Source: Arabidopsis thaliana
Taxonomy: Eukaryota; Streptophyta; Magnoliopsida; Brassicales; Brassicaceae
Reading direction: 5' to 3'
DNA: 64,000 bases
Assembly: GCF_000001735.4 (NCBI RefSeq)
Contig: NC_003076.8
Span: forward strand, 20,091,835-20,155,834
Shown: one piece after another, positions 24,292 through 35,728 of the stretch
How the letters are laid out: each line of letters starts with the position of its first letter
Numbering within the stretch: position 1 is the first letter of the stretch
Position numbers and translations under genes: made by a program
Notes under the pieces: model-generated
Seen by the model: only the letters and a program-made list of their open reading frames with translations
Told to the model about the DNA's origin: nothing
The model's database searches: none

Positions 24292-26702
24292 TTTCTCAGA
24301 TTATTGAAATTCCAAAATGATCTCTCAAGTTTGTTTGATCCCAAGTCTTTTAAGTCAAGAGAGAAACAGTCCTCCCGGACAAGACAAGAAATTTCGGTTT
24401 TATTTTATCCGGCCGGTAATAAAATTACAGTTCCGTCTTAATTTTGAAAATCTTGAAATCATACCGGCCGGTAAGGTATGCTGTATATATTTGACTTCTA
24501 TTACGTATGCAGACTATATTGTTAAAAATATTTATATATGATTATGAATTATTTAAGCTAACAATTCTAAATAGGTGACCAGTTTTTTATAATCACTAAA
24601 TAAAATTTCAAATTTCATATAAAACATTTTAAAGATATTCTAGACATATATAAAATTTGCAATTTTTTTTTTGCTGACATGTGCCATATTTTTAATATAC
24701 TTTTTAATAAATTATTATAAAAAATTATTTTCTGATTAATGTGATTTAAATTGAAAAAAGTATTTTTAAAGATGTTTAAGTTAGCAATATATATGTTACT
24801 TTCGTTTTAAAGTCGAAAATTAACTTATATAGGATATTCCAATATATATATATATTTGTGATATGTGACATATTGTCTTATTTTGTTTTTTCCTTCACTT
24901 AAAATAAATATTTTAGATCCTGTTATTAATAAATTATTTTCTGATTAAAGGAGTATAAATTGAATCAATTATCTCCTAATGATATCTAACTTGGCTACAT
25001 TTTAAATAACTGATTTAACATTTTATATAGTTCTAAAATAAAGTTAGCTAAATGTCCATTTGAAAGTAAACAAGTACAGTACCATCAAAATATAGGAAAA
25101 AAGATAATATTCAATATCTTAACAAATTTAGTTTTTCTTAACAAAGCTTATGCATACTACCGTTTATAATTTCCTTTCTAATTCAAAAGACTAATAATTA
25201 AGTGAATTAACTACAAGATGAATCATATTCATTAAATATATGTTCTCAATTCTCATATTGGAATTAAACTAAATCCTCAATATATATGTTAATTTTATGG
25301 TAAGTGAAGTTTTTAAATTACCATAATCTGTTATACATATGTTGATCTTACAAATTAATCAAGAAAAATAGATAGTTTTGTGGAATAGATAAAGAGCTTT
25401 GATATCTTCCGTTTACAGTATTTACTTTGTCTTAAAAAGATCAAACTTGATTTGATTATAAAAACTATATACAATTTTACCGTCTAAGACAAACTTCTCC
25501 TAACTTTTAACACATTTTTTACAGGTTTAATTATATAAAAATTATAATTTCATACACATCCAACCATGGGTCGCATGGAAGTACTCCAATAATTCATCCA
25601 TGAGATTTTTTATTAGCATATATACTAAACTACAACTATGTTACTTTGGAATGTCAAGCATAAAACTGAGCGATGATAGCTTTCTAACATTGTGCAGATA
25701 GATAACATCACATCGGACTGTTACTCTCCCTGTTTTGTCTTGAAACTTTTATTTAAGAAACATATTTTTTTATGAGCTGATGATGATGATGACCACCATA
25801 CACCATGCCTATAGCCTTATCAAAAAGGCATTTGCCATATGCCACCTGAAATATTAACATTTTAAAAGCCACATTTTATATAAATTTATTGTTTCTTTAC
25901 TTTTTAATCAATGTAATTAGATTATATGATGAAATCTTCTGCAAAAAAATTTCGTGTTTGTTTTTAAACTGAATAGTTGCTTTTCTACTTGTAAATTGTA
26001 ATTGATTTTAGAAAATATTGATTATAAAGAAAAAACTATATTTGAGATAAATTTTGTATTACAAATTAGTAAAATCTCTCTATATAGATAAATTAATATC
26101 TCTATAAATTAGTAGATGTTTTTTGGTTCAAACATAATTTTGGTTCTCTAATTTTTTTTTGGAGCAAATACTTGTTCTCCTAGTAATAGTCTATATCTAA
26201 GTAATGGTTTTAATTTTATTGTTCTTCATAAAAGTGTATACACAACAATAAGAATCTTGGGTTGATGAAATGGTGATGTTCTATTGGATGGTTAACATGT
26301 TCATGTGCACACTTTAGATGAAAAGAGAACTATCCTTCAAGAAATATGAACTTTCTCACTATTGTTTCATATAACACATGATATTTAAAAATTCATAAAA
26401 ATTATTTTGTAAATCATAAGTAAGTCTTTACTTGAAACATGAACATCTTCTTATTGTCAACATAACCTCTTCTTATAGCGTTCCATTTTTTAGTCAATTA
26501 TTTCATTCACCCGAAATTATATTTTAGTTTTTAAAACTGATAAAATTTTGGTTTTAAATTTTAAATTCAATGTTTTTTTGGTAAGTTATCTTTTGTTTGT
26601 AGTCATGTATTAATAAATTTCATTAAAAAAACTTTTGTAACATGTCAATATTCCTTAGAAATAAAGCAAGGTAAAAAAGAAAACTACATCTTTTGGGAAT
26701 AG
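24292..26702. other. PNG1 promoter and AT-rich gene-poor stretch
   Basis: The first 100-200 bases are the PNG1 promoter and contain two copies of CCGGCCGGTAA 55 bases apart (24409-24419 and 24464-24474). From 24480 to 26700 the sequence is extremely AT-rich with no supported gene, only short frames. A (TGA)n-like run, GAGCTGATGATGATGATGAC, lies near 25773-25792. Confidence 0.5.
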
Positions 26703-27392
26703 TTAAACTTTAAGGTGATCTTTCATTTTTAACCATAAATTAATCCTCCTCAATGGGATTAATATCGTCTCCCGATATATATTCGCAACCATTACTAAAA
26801 CGAAAGCAGTGATGAAATAAGCCCAATGCCAAGAGTGTCCTACTGACTCAATTTCAAAATATAGTCCAGCGATTCCCGAAGCAAATCCTGAAAAGGCTAC
26901 CATCATAATATATAGGATCTCAAAGCCATCCACAGGATAACTCAACTGAACAAATGAGATCACAACGAAGATTATACAGATGTATATCCAAAAGATATCC
27001 CACCTCTGATCCATATAAGTAATAAAAAACATGGTTACGCTAACCATAAATTGGAAAATATTGACGATAAATTGGTTTGCCTTAAAAGCTGGTTTTGGTG
27101 ATTTTGAAGAGGTGATGCAATGACTCAATATGCCAACTAACAAGAACGTTTCAACGAACTCGAAGTATCTTGAACAGGCATATTCGAAGCTCATGTCTTC
27201 CTTGTATGGAAAAATATTGCCCCATGCAATTCCAGCACCAAATAGGGATAATATAGCCATATGACTCCATAGTATTCGTGAGATGCTATCGTTTACTCCT
27301 ATGATATTAACATTTTTGGTGGGATTTTGTATAGTTTCGTCTGATGCGCCGGAGATAATTTTAATTTCATCCAAGTCCACCGGCTTATCCAT
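26703..27392 (-). CDS. Orphan multi-pass membrane protein
   Basis: Intronless frame of 229 residues from the ATG at 27392 (MDKPVDLDEIKIISGASDET...) to the TAA at 26703. I do not recognise the family. About 40 polar residues are followed by six hydrophobic segments near residues 42-61, 78-96, 107-127, 131-151, 158-178 and 189-206. The tail is basic (LRRINLWLKMKDHLKV). Charged loops (FPYKEDMSFEYACSRYFEFVE; SSKSPKPAFKANQ) separate the segments, unlike chance hydrophobic translations of AT-rich DNA. An ATATATATAAATA box lies about 105-120 bases upstream on the same strand. The in-frame codons upstream of 27392 have no other plausible start. Expression and homologues are unknown to me. Confidence 0.6.
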   Translation of the reverse strand: MDKPVDLDEIKIISGASDETIQNPTKNVNIIGVNDSISRILWSHMAILSLFGAGIAWGNIFPYKEDMSFEYACSRYFEFVETFLLVGILSHCITSSKSPKPAFKANQFIVNIFQFMVSVTMFFITYMDQRWDIFWIYICIIFVVISFVQLSYPVDGFEILYIMMVAFSGFASGIAGLYFEIESVGHSWHWAYFITAFVLVMVANIYRETILIPLRRINLWLKMKDHLKV

Positions 27393-27495
27393 TTTATGTT
27401 TGTTGTGTTGTTGTCTAGGAAGCCCTACGATGAAGAGGAAAGAGAAGTGCACAATGAAAACTTAGATTTCAGTTGTTTTTTCACGCTGCAATTTT

Positions 27496-27510
27496 CTTAT
27501 TTATATATAT
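27496..27510 (-). promoter_or_regulatory. Candidate TATA box of the orphan membrane gene
   Basis: On the minus strand the sequence reads ATATATATAAATAAG, about 105 bases before the ATG at 27392. Weak evidence, because the region is AT-rich. Confidence 0.3.
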
Positions 27511-27711
27511 TAAGAAAAAAGACTTTTTCGACAAATCAATATACTATTGAAAGTAAAATCTTAACAAAAAATATTATCATCAGAATATCTCAATGTAATT
27601 TTGTATGATAAATCTTTTTTATATAAATACAATAAAACTAAATTTTTCATTTAAATCAAAAGTATTCAACTTTAATGATTAACAATTAATAATATTGATT
27701 AAAAATCACTT

Positions 27712-27713
<2 letters not shown>

Positions 27714-27768
<55 letters not shown>
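27714..27768. repeat. (AT)n microsatellite
   Basis: More than 25 uninterrupted AT units, followed by an imperfect ATCTATATATAC tail. It can form a cruciform and is likely length-polymorphic. Confidence 0.95.
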
Positions 27769-27770
<2 letters not shown>

Positions 27771-28534
27771 ATATATACATTTTTGCAGCCACTTTGTGAA
27801 ATAAATACTGGAGTTGGGATTTATTTACAGCGGCTGCCACTGGCATTTAATAATTGTTTTTGATAATTAGAAAGAAAATCTTCTAATTAAATATTTGACA
27901 TAAAGCTCAAGTGTACAGTTTTTTTAGGAGTTATGTAACGTTTCTCCCAAGAAAATTGTTTCTTTATTTTTCTTAATGTTGTAATTCTCCGGTTTTGATA
28001 TATATATAAAGTGTTATTGTCCTTATGATACTTTTCAATCAATACGAATAATTAATAGACTGAAAAAAAAAAACGAATTGATCTTTGCTGATTAGATATT
28101 GGCGATGAGGTGAAATCATTTAAGGAGCCGGAATAAAACGTTCTAATGGAAATAAAGCTAATGTGTGCAGTTATAAACCGGCTTAGATTTTATAATTAAG
28201 GTGTGTAGAATTGGATACCAAACTGCGTTGTCTTATTAATAACACGAACATAGACTTATATACATGACATTCTCTAGGGTTTACACAACCGACTATATAT
28301 AACGTGATACACACGACACAAGCCCATATTTACACATATGATTTAGTAAACTATTCTCACTGGACCTAATTCGGGTTAGAATGTCTTCGGCGATTAATCA
28401 AGTCCAATTCCTTCCACTCCCTGAGGGCTTGACAGGATGAACAACAGTCTCCCCACATAGAAACTTTGTACGCCGCAACAACTCCCGCCAAGAAGATGGA
28501 CCCCAATTCCCCCAAGAAGCTTGAACCAAGAGCG
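27769..28534. other. Intergenic stretch between the two orphan membrane genes
   Basis: AT-rich sequence that holds the 3' UTR of the 181-residue ORF. From 28380 to 28534 it becomes less AT-rich (GAAGATGGACCCCAATTCCC) without a clear frame of its own. Confidence 0.4.
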
Positions 28535-29080
28535 TTAGAGAAGAGGGATAGGATCGGAGAATCCCAAATCTCTCTTGAAGAGGAGAAACTTCAAAAGTCC
28601 CGCTACATGCAAGTAGAAGAATAGTATGGTAATTGCCAGTGCAAGATCCGATACTTTTCCCACCTTGGATTCAAGCCACATGAGGCCTTTCAACATGGAC
28701 ATTTCTAGGATACTACGAGAAAGGATGGCCATATGAGGATATTTCTTAGAAAAGGAAAAGGGTTTAGATAGAGTTTTGGGTTTCACTTTGTAGAAGATGA
28801 AACCAACTAACCCGATGTAGATAAAAGAGTGAGTGAGAAGCACACCCTCCATGATGGAATGGTGTGGGACTATTTCCCACACTTTAGAGAAGTGCAAGCT
28901 AAAGAGAGCAGCAACGATGCATGTTATCGTGTGTATTGGAAATATTAGGTTCGTCTTTGGTTGGAATAACTGAAATCTAATGGAAGGGGGAACATGGGTT
29001 AAGAGTTGAGAATAGTGGATTAACAGAGTTAAGAATAAAAGTGGAACGGCGAAGAGAGCAAAAACTAGAAGATCAAACAT
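28535..29080 (-). CDS. Second orphan membrane protein
   Basis: Intronless, 181 residues from the only usable ATG at 29080 (MFDLLVFALFAVPLLFLTLL...) to the stop at 28535. The frame stays open 132 bases upstream but has no earlier ATG. Four hydrophobic segments lie near residues 4-23, 47-64, 80-98 and 147-168. Between the third and fourth is a basic stretch (YKVKPKTLSKPFSFSKKYP), then a Met/Leu-rich amphipathic segment, and the tail is SDPIPLL. I do not recognise it, and it is not obviously a paralogue of the neighbouring six-segment ORF. A CTCTATTTAAGG box sits about 60 bases upstream, well placed for a TATA element. The 272 bp tandem repeat begins 129 bases upstream of the ATG. Confidence 0.55.
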   Translation of the reverse strand: MFDLLVFALFAVPLLFLTLLIHYSQLLTHVPPSIRFQLFQPKTNLIFPIHTITCIVAALFSLHFSKVWEIVPHHSIMEGVLLTHSFIYIGLVGFIFYKVKPKTLSKPFSFSKKYPHMAILSRSILEMSMLKGLMWLESKVGKVSDLALAITILFFYLHVAGLLKFLLFKRDLGFSDPIPLL

Positions 29081-29136
29081 TTGGATAGAAAAAAAGACTT
29101 GTGTTGAAGATGAAATTGAGGGATATGATCCTCCTT

Positions 29137-29148
29137 CCTTAAATAGAG
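29137..29148 (-). promoter_or_regulatory. Candidate TATA box of the 181-residue ORF
   Basis: Minus-strand CTCTATTTAAGG lies 57-68 bases before the ATG at 29080, in a locally GC-richer context, so it stands out as a core promoter element. Confidence 0.45.
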
Positions 29149-29208
29149 AGTTTACAAAGCTTAAGGATCGGAAACCCCTTGTTTGTAGCGTGTGCACAAA
29201 CACAACAT

Positions 29209-29780
29209 CCAAATTCTTACGTAAGTCTCTCTTTGCAAAGTTAATAATATCTTACAACTCACAAATTAAAGCATCATAACACTTTTCTATAAATCAACTC
29301 TGTAACATATGTGGGTTGTTAACTTGTTATACAATTATACATTTTTTTTGTTTTTCTACTAAAATGACTTTTTAATTATTGACGGTTCATACTTAACAAG
29401 CAACTGAGTCACAAACACATAACCTTTAACAAAGTGAAAACGAAGTGGTAATATAGAAATTTTGATTATTTGCACAAAATCCAAATTCTTACGTAAGTCT
29501 CTCTTTGCAAAGTTAATAATATCTTACAACTCACAAAGCATCATAACCCTTTATAAATCAACTTTGGAACATATGTGGGTTGTTGTTATACGGTTATAGA
29601 TTTTTTTTGCTTTTCTACTAAAATGTGTTTTTGATTATTTACGGTTCATAATTAACAAGCAAATGAGTCAGAAACACACATATATCATAAACCTTTAACA
29701 AAGTGAAAACGAGGCTGTACGTAATATAGGAAATTTGATTATTTGCACAACATCCAAATTCTTTGTAAGTGGAGTGTTTC
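29209..29780. repeat. Tandem duplication, unit about 272 bp
   Basis: Copy 1 spans 29209-29480, copy 2 spans 29481-29753, and a third partial copy starts at 29754 (CCAAATTCTTTGTAAGT). Both full copies share CCAAATTCTTACGTAAGTCT, AAGTTAATAATATCTTACAA, AACATATGTGGGTTGTT and CCTTTAACAAAGTGAAAACG, and differ by small indels and substitutions. They form the distal promoter side of the minus-strand 181-residue ORF. Confidence 0.92.
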
Positions 29781-30539
29781 CAAACTCACAAAAAAAAGGA
29801 AAAAAAAACAAAAAAAAAAACTTGAAAACTTTACTGTATACTAAACACTATATCGATATGTGAAGTGTTTCCCAAGCCATCCTTCTTGATTGGGCTTTGT
29901 CTGATTTTAGGCCCATTTACACTTGCCGTATGCCGACAAAACAAAACAGAAAGAAGTTCAAACTAGAATAAGATACTTGTATATAGTCTATTTCATTTCT
30001 AGACTTGTACTGTAAATCTGTAATAATTACAATAAAGAATTAGTAAGCAACGTTCGAGAGCTCTAGTTTAAGGTACTACTAAACTAATGACTGACCTGTT
30101 AAGATGCAATGTTGTCCAATATGCAGTTGGTTGATGGTTAATATAGTTGTTCATATATCAAAATCCCAATTTCATATTTTTGATTAAATCTTATGTATGG
30201 CAAGTGGCAACAGATATAATTTAGCATAAGTTCTATGTGTCATTATTTTAGGGACAGGACATTGTCCGTACACATGTTTAATCTTGGTGTCTACTTGTCT
30301 TTTATTCAAGATCCTTCCTTGGTCAAGTAGAATCATTGGTACTCCAAGTCCGATCCGTACTCATCAGCTGGGATGGTAGTTTGGGTAGAAAAATTAGTTA
30401 CTGCATATTCATTTCTGCTCTACTAATCTGGTGTAAGTAAAAGGGTTGCTCACTACACTGGACCACTGACTTTCATAAGATATCCTTGCTCTAGACATGT
30501 CTTGCAATAGTTTCAGATAATTCTGTTTCGTTTATCACA
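29781..30539. other. Intergenic stretch before the kinase fragment
   Basis: A-rich start (29787-29820), then unassigned DNA. Some of 30290-30500 may be further decayed kinase-gene sequence, since it is less AT-rich than the flank, but no frame is convincing. Confidence 0.4.
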
Positions 30540-31229
30540 TGCCAAGACTGCAGAAACAAATATATACTTGCACTATCAATCAGGTGCAACTGTGGATTGG
30601 TGCTCGGTTGGCATCATCCTCTTTGAACTCATTGTAGAAATTCTACCCTTCAAAGCAGAACATCCTCAGGTCATAGACTAATCACTGCTTTGTTTCTTAT
30701 TAATGCTTTGACAAAGGAACATATGTTTTCTCAAAATCTTAGATACGAAAATTCATACTTGGGCTGGTCTTCAAATGCCATGTTTTTATTTATTTGGCTT
30801 CTCAACTCATTTAAACATTCATTCATTTGAAGTCAGCACATATGTGTCTATACATTTTCTGTGATGACTAGTTCCAACAAGCTGTAAACTGTTAATGACA
30901 CTAATTTCATGACTCACATCAAGCAGCACACCTTCGTTAAAGACATCAACATGGGACACACTAGCAAGGCAAAAGGTGCATTTATTTATCTTACTCTTTT
31001 ACAGACATAAGCTTTGCTACTTGATGCCCTCTTAAAGTTGAACACTATTTTTCTTTAGGCTGCATTTGTTCCGGCTTCAGAGAGTGAAATTGACACAAGA
31101 TACATTAGAAGCCGCTAATCTTGGAACGCATCGGATGAGCAATTTTTCCTGAACGGTAAGGTACAAGATTGTAGTGATGCTGATAGCTTGAGTGGCAGCA
31201 GTAGTTGCTTGCGCAATCATCATGAAGAA
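30540..31229 (+). pseudogene. Fragment of an IRE-type AGC protein kinase gene
   Basis: Three blocks in the order expected of an IRE/IREH AGC kinase C-terminal half. About 30580-30669 reads [30 protein letters not shown] with one or two replaced residues, matching kinase subdomain IX ('DWW.VGI.LFEL...PF'). Near 30935-30978 is HTFVKDINMGH, matching the 'HPFFKDI.W' block. Bases 31059-31229 read AAFVPASESEIDTRYIRSR, a TAA stop, then SWNASDEQFFLNG and DCSDADSLSGSSSC, matching the AGC C-terminal tail. The kinase N-lobe, catalytic loop and DFG are missing, and a stop interrupts the tail. Introns appear to be retained between blocks, so this is a decayed duplicated gene and not a processed copy. Confidence 0.75.
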
Positions 31230-31988
31230 TGGGAGGTAATGTCTGCTAATCCATTATTTGAATCTTACTTCCTTAGAATATAGTCGGTAAATTCTATCAT
31301 TAAAGTTCTTTGGATGTGCAATTTCATTGAACCGGATCAATGTTGTTACACAGGTTTTGGAATGCCAAGGACATCCAGTTTTTGAGCCTTGTGAACCTGC
31401 TTGTAGTTTACTCTTCTCATAATATGGACCAAATATCTTCTCATAGTAAGACCCTCGCCTACTCTCCTAGGCTGATCTGATACCTAGCCTACTAGAACAA
31501 GTGCACCATATCCCCAAAGGTACCCATATTCTAAAAAGTGCACATGCTTACGAGTTTGGTTCCTTGAAAACTAATAGCAAGGATTCTTTCATCTCTTCTG
31601 GTAAAAATATTATGAGTGTGGAGCCAGAGAAGAATTATTTCACCTTTGTTTCTCCTTGATTTTCAATTTGGTAAATAAGGAAATCTCTAAATATAGCAAA
31701 ACAAACTGGCATGAAAGCCAAGGGAAAACTTGTTCAAGTATTTCATCTTGTTCAAAGTCTGATAATAAGTAAGTTTTATTCTCTTGTATAAGAACATGTT
31801 CTTGTTTGGGGATTTAATTTGAATTCTCAGTAGAACAAACTAAAGTTGCAATCTATCAAATCGGCTTCTTTCGAGAGCTTTTTGCTCTGTGTGAATAAAA
31901 CTTATCATCAAGTCAAGTTTAATATCTTTAGAACACAAGGGTACAAAACTTTCACCATGTTAATATAGTCGAATTGTTTCTGAGTTTT
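31230..31988. other. Spacer between kinase fragment and DnaJ gene
   Basis: Possible further decay of the kinase gene up to about 31450, then the 3' UTR of the minus-strand DnaJ gene. No intact frame. Confidence 0.4.
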
Positions 31989-34979
31989 TCACCATTGCTT
32001 CTTTCCCTTTTTCTTTTTCTTGCTGCTACTACTACTAGTGCTACTGGCGGTTGCTGAAGACGGGTTCTCTCTTGCATTATCAAACATACCAGATTGAACC
32101 GCGTTCTGCAACCACTCATAGAACTCTTCCTCTGTCATTGTTTCGTCCGGGTTTGTGTTTGGCATTCTCTGGTTTCCTTTTTGCCCTGAAGAACCACTTG
32201 TTCCTCGTTTGGCAGCTGTCGCGTTCATGTTCACATGGAAGCTCGGCTTGTGGGTGTTTGCAGGACATCTCATTCCCTTCCAACAAATCAAACAAAACCA
32301 TTTTAATCATTCCGATAAAAGAAAATACCAAACAATCTCTTATGAAAATGCCGAAAGCAAGCGAAAGTTTTTGGTACCTGACAGATATACCACTGAGAAG
32401 CTTCATATATTTTGCTGTCTGCACAAACATAAGCACGCGGCATATCAACCTGCATTAAAACAACAAATCCTTTCATATGACTATGAGAAGCATATCAATC
32501 AAGTCATCTGATTGTACAAAATCGTCTTCTTGAGAATCAACCAGTGAAGAGCATCTAGTTCCAGTATAGAGCAATTTACCATCTATCCCATGAATTGAAA
32601 TTTTGAATACAAAATAATACCTTTTGAAATAGCCCGAACAAGACGTGCTGGGAAGCTTGTTCAACCCAACCATCTCCATCTTTTGCTTGATGGAATTCCT
32701 TGCAATCCTTGAGATACAAAAGCAGAGCTCGTGTAAATCAGTTTAAGTTATATGTATTATACTTCCCTCTCAAGTAGTTTCATAATTGGTGTAATATATA
32801 GGATCTTAAAGATGCAGGTGGGAAGAGTTGGAAAAAACCTGGCACCATCTAGCTGTAGATTTTGATTTCTTTGTAAGAAACCAGGCATGGAGATTGCCAC
32901 ATTTTTTACACGCTATCTGTCTACACTCTCTAAATGCTTCCTCTCCTTCACCTTCTGAGCTTCCAAAACCCGACCCAGAGAAACCGTGTCCCCGAGTGTC
33001 CTGGTTCATGATTATACATTGCAGCTTAAAATAAACACATATATCCGAGTAGAGAGAAACATGCCTACTTGTTTACAAGTGTGAAGGACAAAAAACCTGA
33101 TACTTTAAGCAAGAAAGATGCACTTCAGAGTAAGACAACAATAAACATACCTTTTGAGAAGAGTTCTGAAACCTCCGAAAGTAGTTCAGTAGTTCTTCCC
33201 TCTTCAATTCATCATCATATGATTTTTGCTTTACAGAATCAAGTAATACCTAAAGGCCAGCTAAGGAGATTAGAGATGCGGGTTCTTGATGCAGCGATTA
33301 CAAATTGATGAAACGGAAAGGGAAACAAAACATTACCTCATATGCATTCTGAAGTTTCTTAAAAGCTTCAGCTGCTCTCTCATTCCCCATATTCTTATCA
33401 GGATGGACTAGCATCGCCTATTGAATCATCCACAATGCTTATAAACCCAACATACCTTTTTGCTGCTCAGGAGTATCCAATAAACATTCACTTCAAATAG
33501 AAAAATAAGCAGCATTACCTTTTTCCTATATTCTCGTTTGAGATAAGCCATATCAACATTCCCATATCGAGCTAAGCCCAAAGCTGAATAGTGGTCAGGA
33601 CAATTCAGTAACCGAGCAATTTCATCTTCAGATGTTAACTCAGAGTCTGTTCCGCTAGTTGACGCGACTCCTGGGCCACGGTCTCCCGGAAAGCCAGGGC
33701 CATTTTCAAAAGATGAATCATTTACGGGCTCAGTGGGTCTATCAGCAGTGCTCTGCTGATTTATTTTATTCTTGAAGAAATATATGAGAGCATCGGTTGA
33801 GATGAAAGCAAGATTAAAAGCCAATAGAAGACCTAGCCATCCAACATAACTCAATGCACTATAGACTGAATACACTGTGATTATAAACAGTGCAACGCGC
33901 TCGTGCTTCATCATGAATGCCAGACCTTTATATTAACGAACAATGCACACTGTATTAGACAAAATAATGCAAGAGATTGGTCGTTGCTACAAGATTGAGA
34001 CAGGAAGGACTTTTACCTCCAAAGAAGAGGAAGAGCAGTGTTGTCCAAAAGCTACCATAGAGCCATAGCAAAACCAAACCAGAAATGGCAAGCGTAACAG
34101 ACCCAACTACGAAGCCAATGAACAATGCCACCAAAACAGTTGCAACCTGTATTTATCGAATATTTAACATATGCATAAAGAGTAAACATATAAAGAAATC
34201 ACATTTGAGATTCTTACCGAAATCAGTATAAATTTGGTCATGCCGAACATCGAAAACGCTGAAAAGAGACCACACCACATGATAGAGAAAAAAGATGCTG
34301 TTCCCATCCGAATGAATGAATCAAAACCCCGGATTGCACAGTCCAACCAAACCAGAGATAGAAGAAGAATTATGCTGCCAAAGTGCATAAGCCACCTGAA
34401 GACAACCGGGAATACTTGCCGCATTTTCGTTAGAACAAGATCACGACCTTTATATACTCGTAATTTGACAGAATCTATCAAAGGCCTGTGTCTTTCCATA
34501 CACTTAGTCATTTCCCTTGATACAGTAGCAGTGGATATCCTCAGTTTCCTCAGTACTGCATTATATGCTAACTCAATATTCTCTGACGGGCTATTCGTGC
34601 TCAATATATCCAGCAAGCTTCTCATAACACTGTCAATGTGTTCACGACCAAACGGAATATATCTAGTTTCTTCTGTTGTAAAACCAGGTTCATTACGAGG
34701 TCTACTACCTCCAGCTAAATCGCTCTCCGAAGCAACAGACTGATCTATATCCTTGAGAGAAGCAGCGCCTTTTGCCTCATCCATATCTCTTTCTAAAGTT
34801 TCACAAACTGGACTACTTTTAGTCTGCTTATCATCTTGACAATTCTCTTTCAGAACACTCTCAGCCTCATTATTTTTCCCTTGTCCCTTATTAGACAGCA
34901 AAGAATCAGAAGCAGTCTTCTTTTTTTGCTTCGTTTGGTTATCCATTCCATTCTTCTGATGACTTCCTTTTCGTGCCAT
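31989..34979 (-). CDS. Membrane DnaJ (J-domain) co-chaperone
   Basis: Nine coding exons: 34979-34218, 34146-34017, 33925-33519, 33417-33337, 33249-33151, 33000-32839, 32707-32621, 32449-32378 and 32276-31989, giving 695 residues. The order is a charged N-terminus (MARKGSHQKNGMDNQTK...), then a hydrophobic multi-pass region from about residue 185 to 350, then a J domain at about 407-475 (DHYSALGL, YLKREYRKK, HPD at 438-440, NERAAEAFKKLQNAYEVL). A cysteine-containing Jiv90-type domain follows at about 515-600 (CRQIACKKCGNLHAWF, RWCQDC, DGDGWVEQA, ADSKIYEASQWYICQGM). The tail is Ser/Thr-rich and ends in a lysine block (SSSSKKKKKGKKQW). The design resembles DNAJC14, an ER-resident HSP70 partner that handles membrane-protein trafficking. 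Corresponds to At5g49580. Confidence 0.9.
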
Positions 34980-35728
34980 TATCAAATTCAAACACAATTC
35001 AACTTCTACCACTCAAGCTTAAACTTTCTCTAACATTCCCTGACACTGGAGAAGAAGAACTAATCCAAATAAGTAACTAGAAGTGATCATATCGAAGATG
35101 CAACACAGAAAGTTCAAATCTTTGAGCAAAACGACGAAATCAAACAAGCTTTTGTAGTAATTGAGATCAAACCCATAAGTAAAGCTTTTGAATTTCGTCT
35201 GATTGTGGAAATTAAGCAAAAACTAACCAAGAATCGAATTGAGATTATAAGAGCAAAATTGGGGAATTGCCCAGAAGAGTACCTGAAACTCTGATTCGAA
35301 ACGAGTGGCGTAGAGGGAGGAAAAGGAGATTCCATTAGAGTAAAGAAAAGTCAATTTAAAGGTCGTAGAAGAAGAAGAAGAAGAAGGCCCACAAGAAGAA
35401 GATGACGAAACTAGTGTGCCCTAAAGGATCAATTTTTTTCCTGCTTATAATCGATGAAACCAATTTGGGATTTATCTGTGGCTTTTGGTGACTGATTTGA
35501 TTATGATTAAAGAGGTGAAAGGAAGGAAGAAAAGAAAAAGGTTCGCTTTCAATTTTTGCCGAATGATTTGGAAAAGAAACGATCAGAAAAACGGTGGTTT
35601 CGACCGGCGGTGTCACTGTTTTAAGATGAGCTGGTGAAATTCAGTTTTTGTTCAAAATCACCTATATTTTTAGAACATACATTTAATAGAAATTAAAAAA
35701 AAAACAAAGACAAAAAAGGTTAAATAAG
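34980..35728. other. DnaJ 5' leader and promoter
   Basis: Sequence upstream of the DnaJ ATG, with a likely 5' leader up to about 35340. It includes a GAAGAAGAAGAAGAAGAAGG run at 35368-35387. The right end abuts the LINE target site. Confidence 0.5.
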
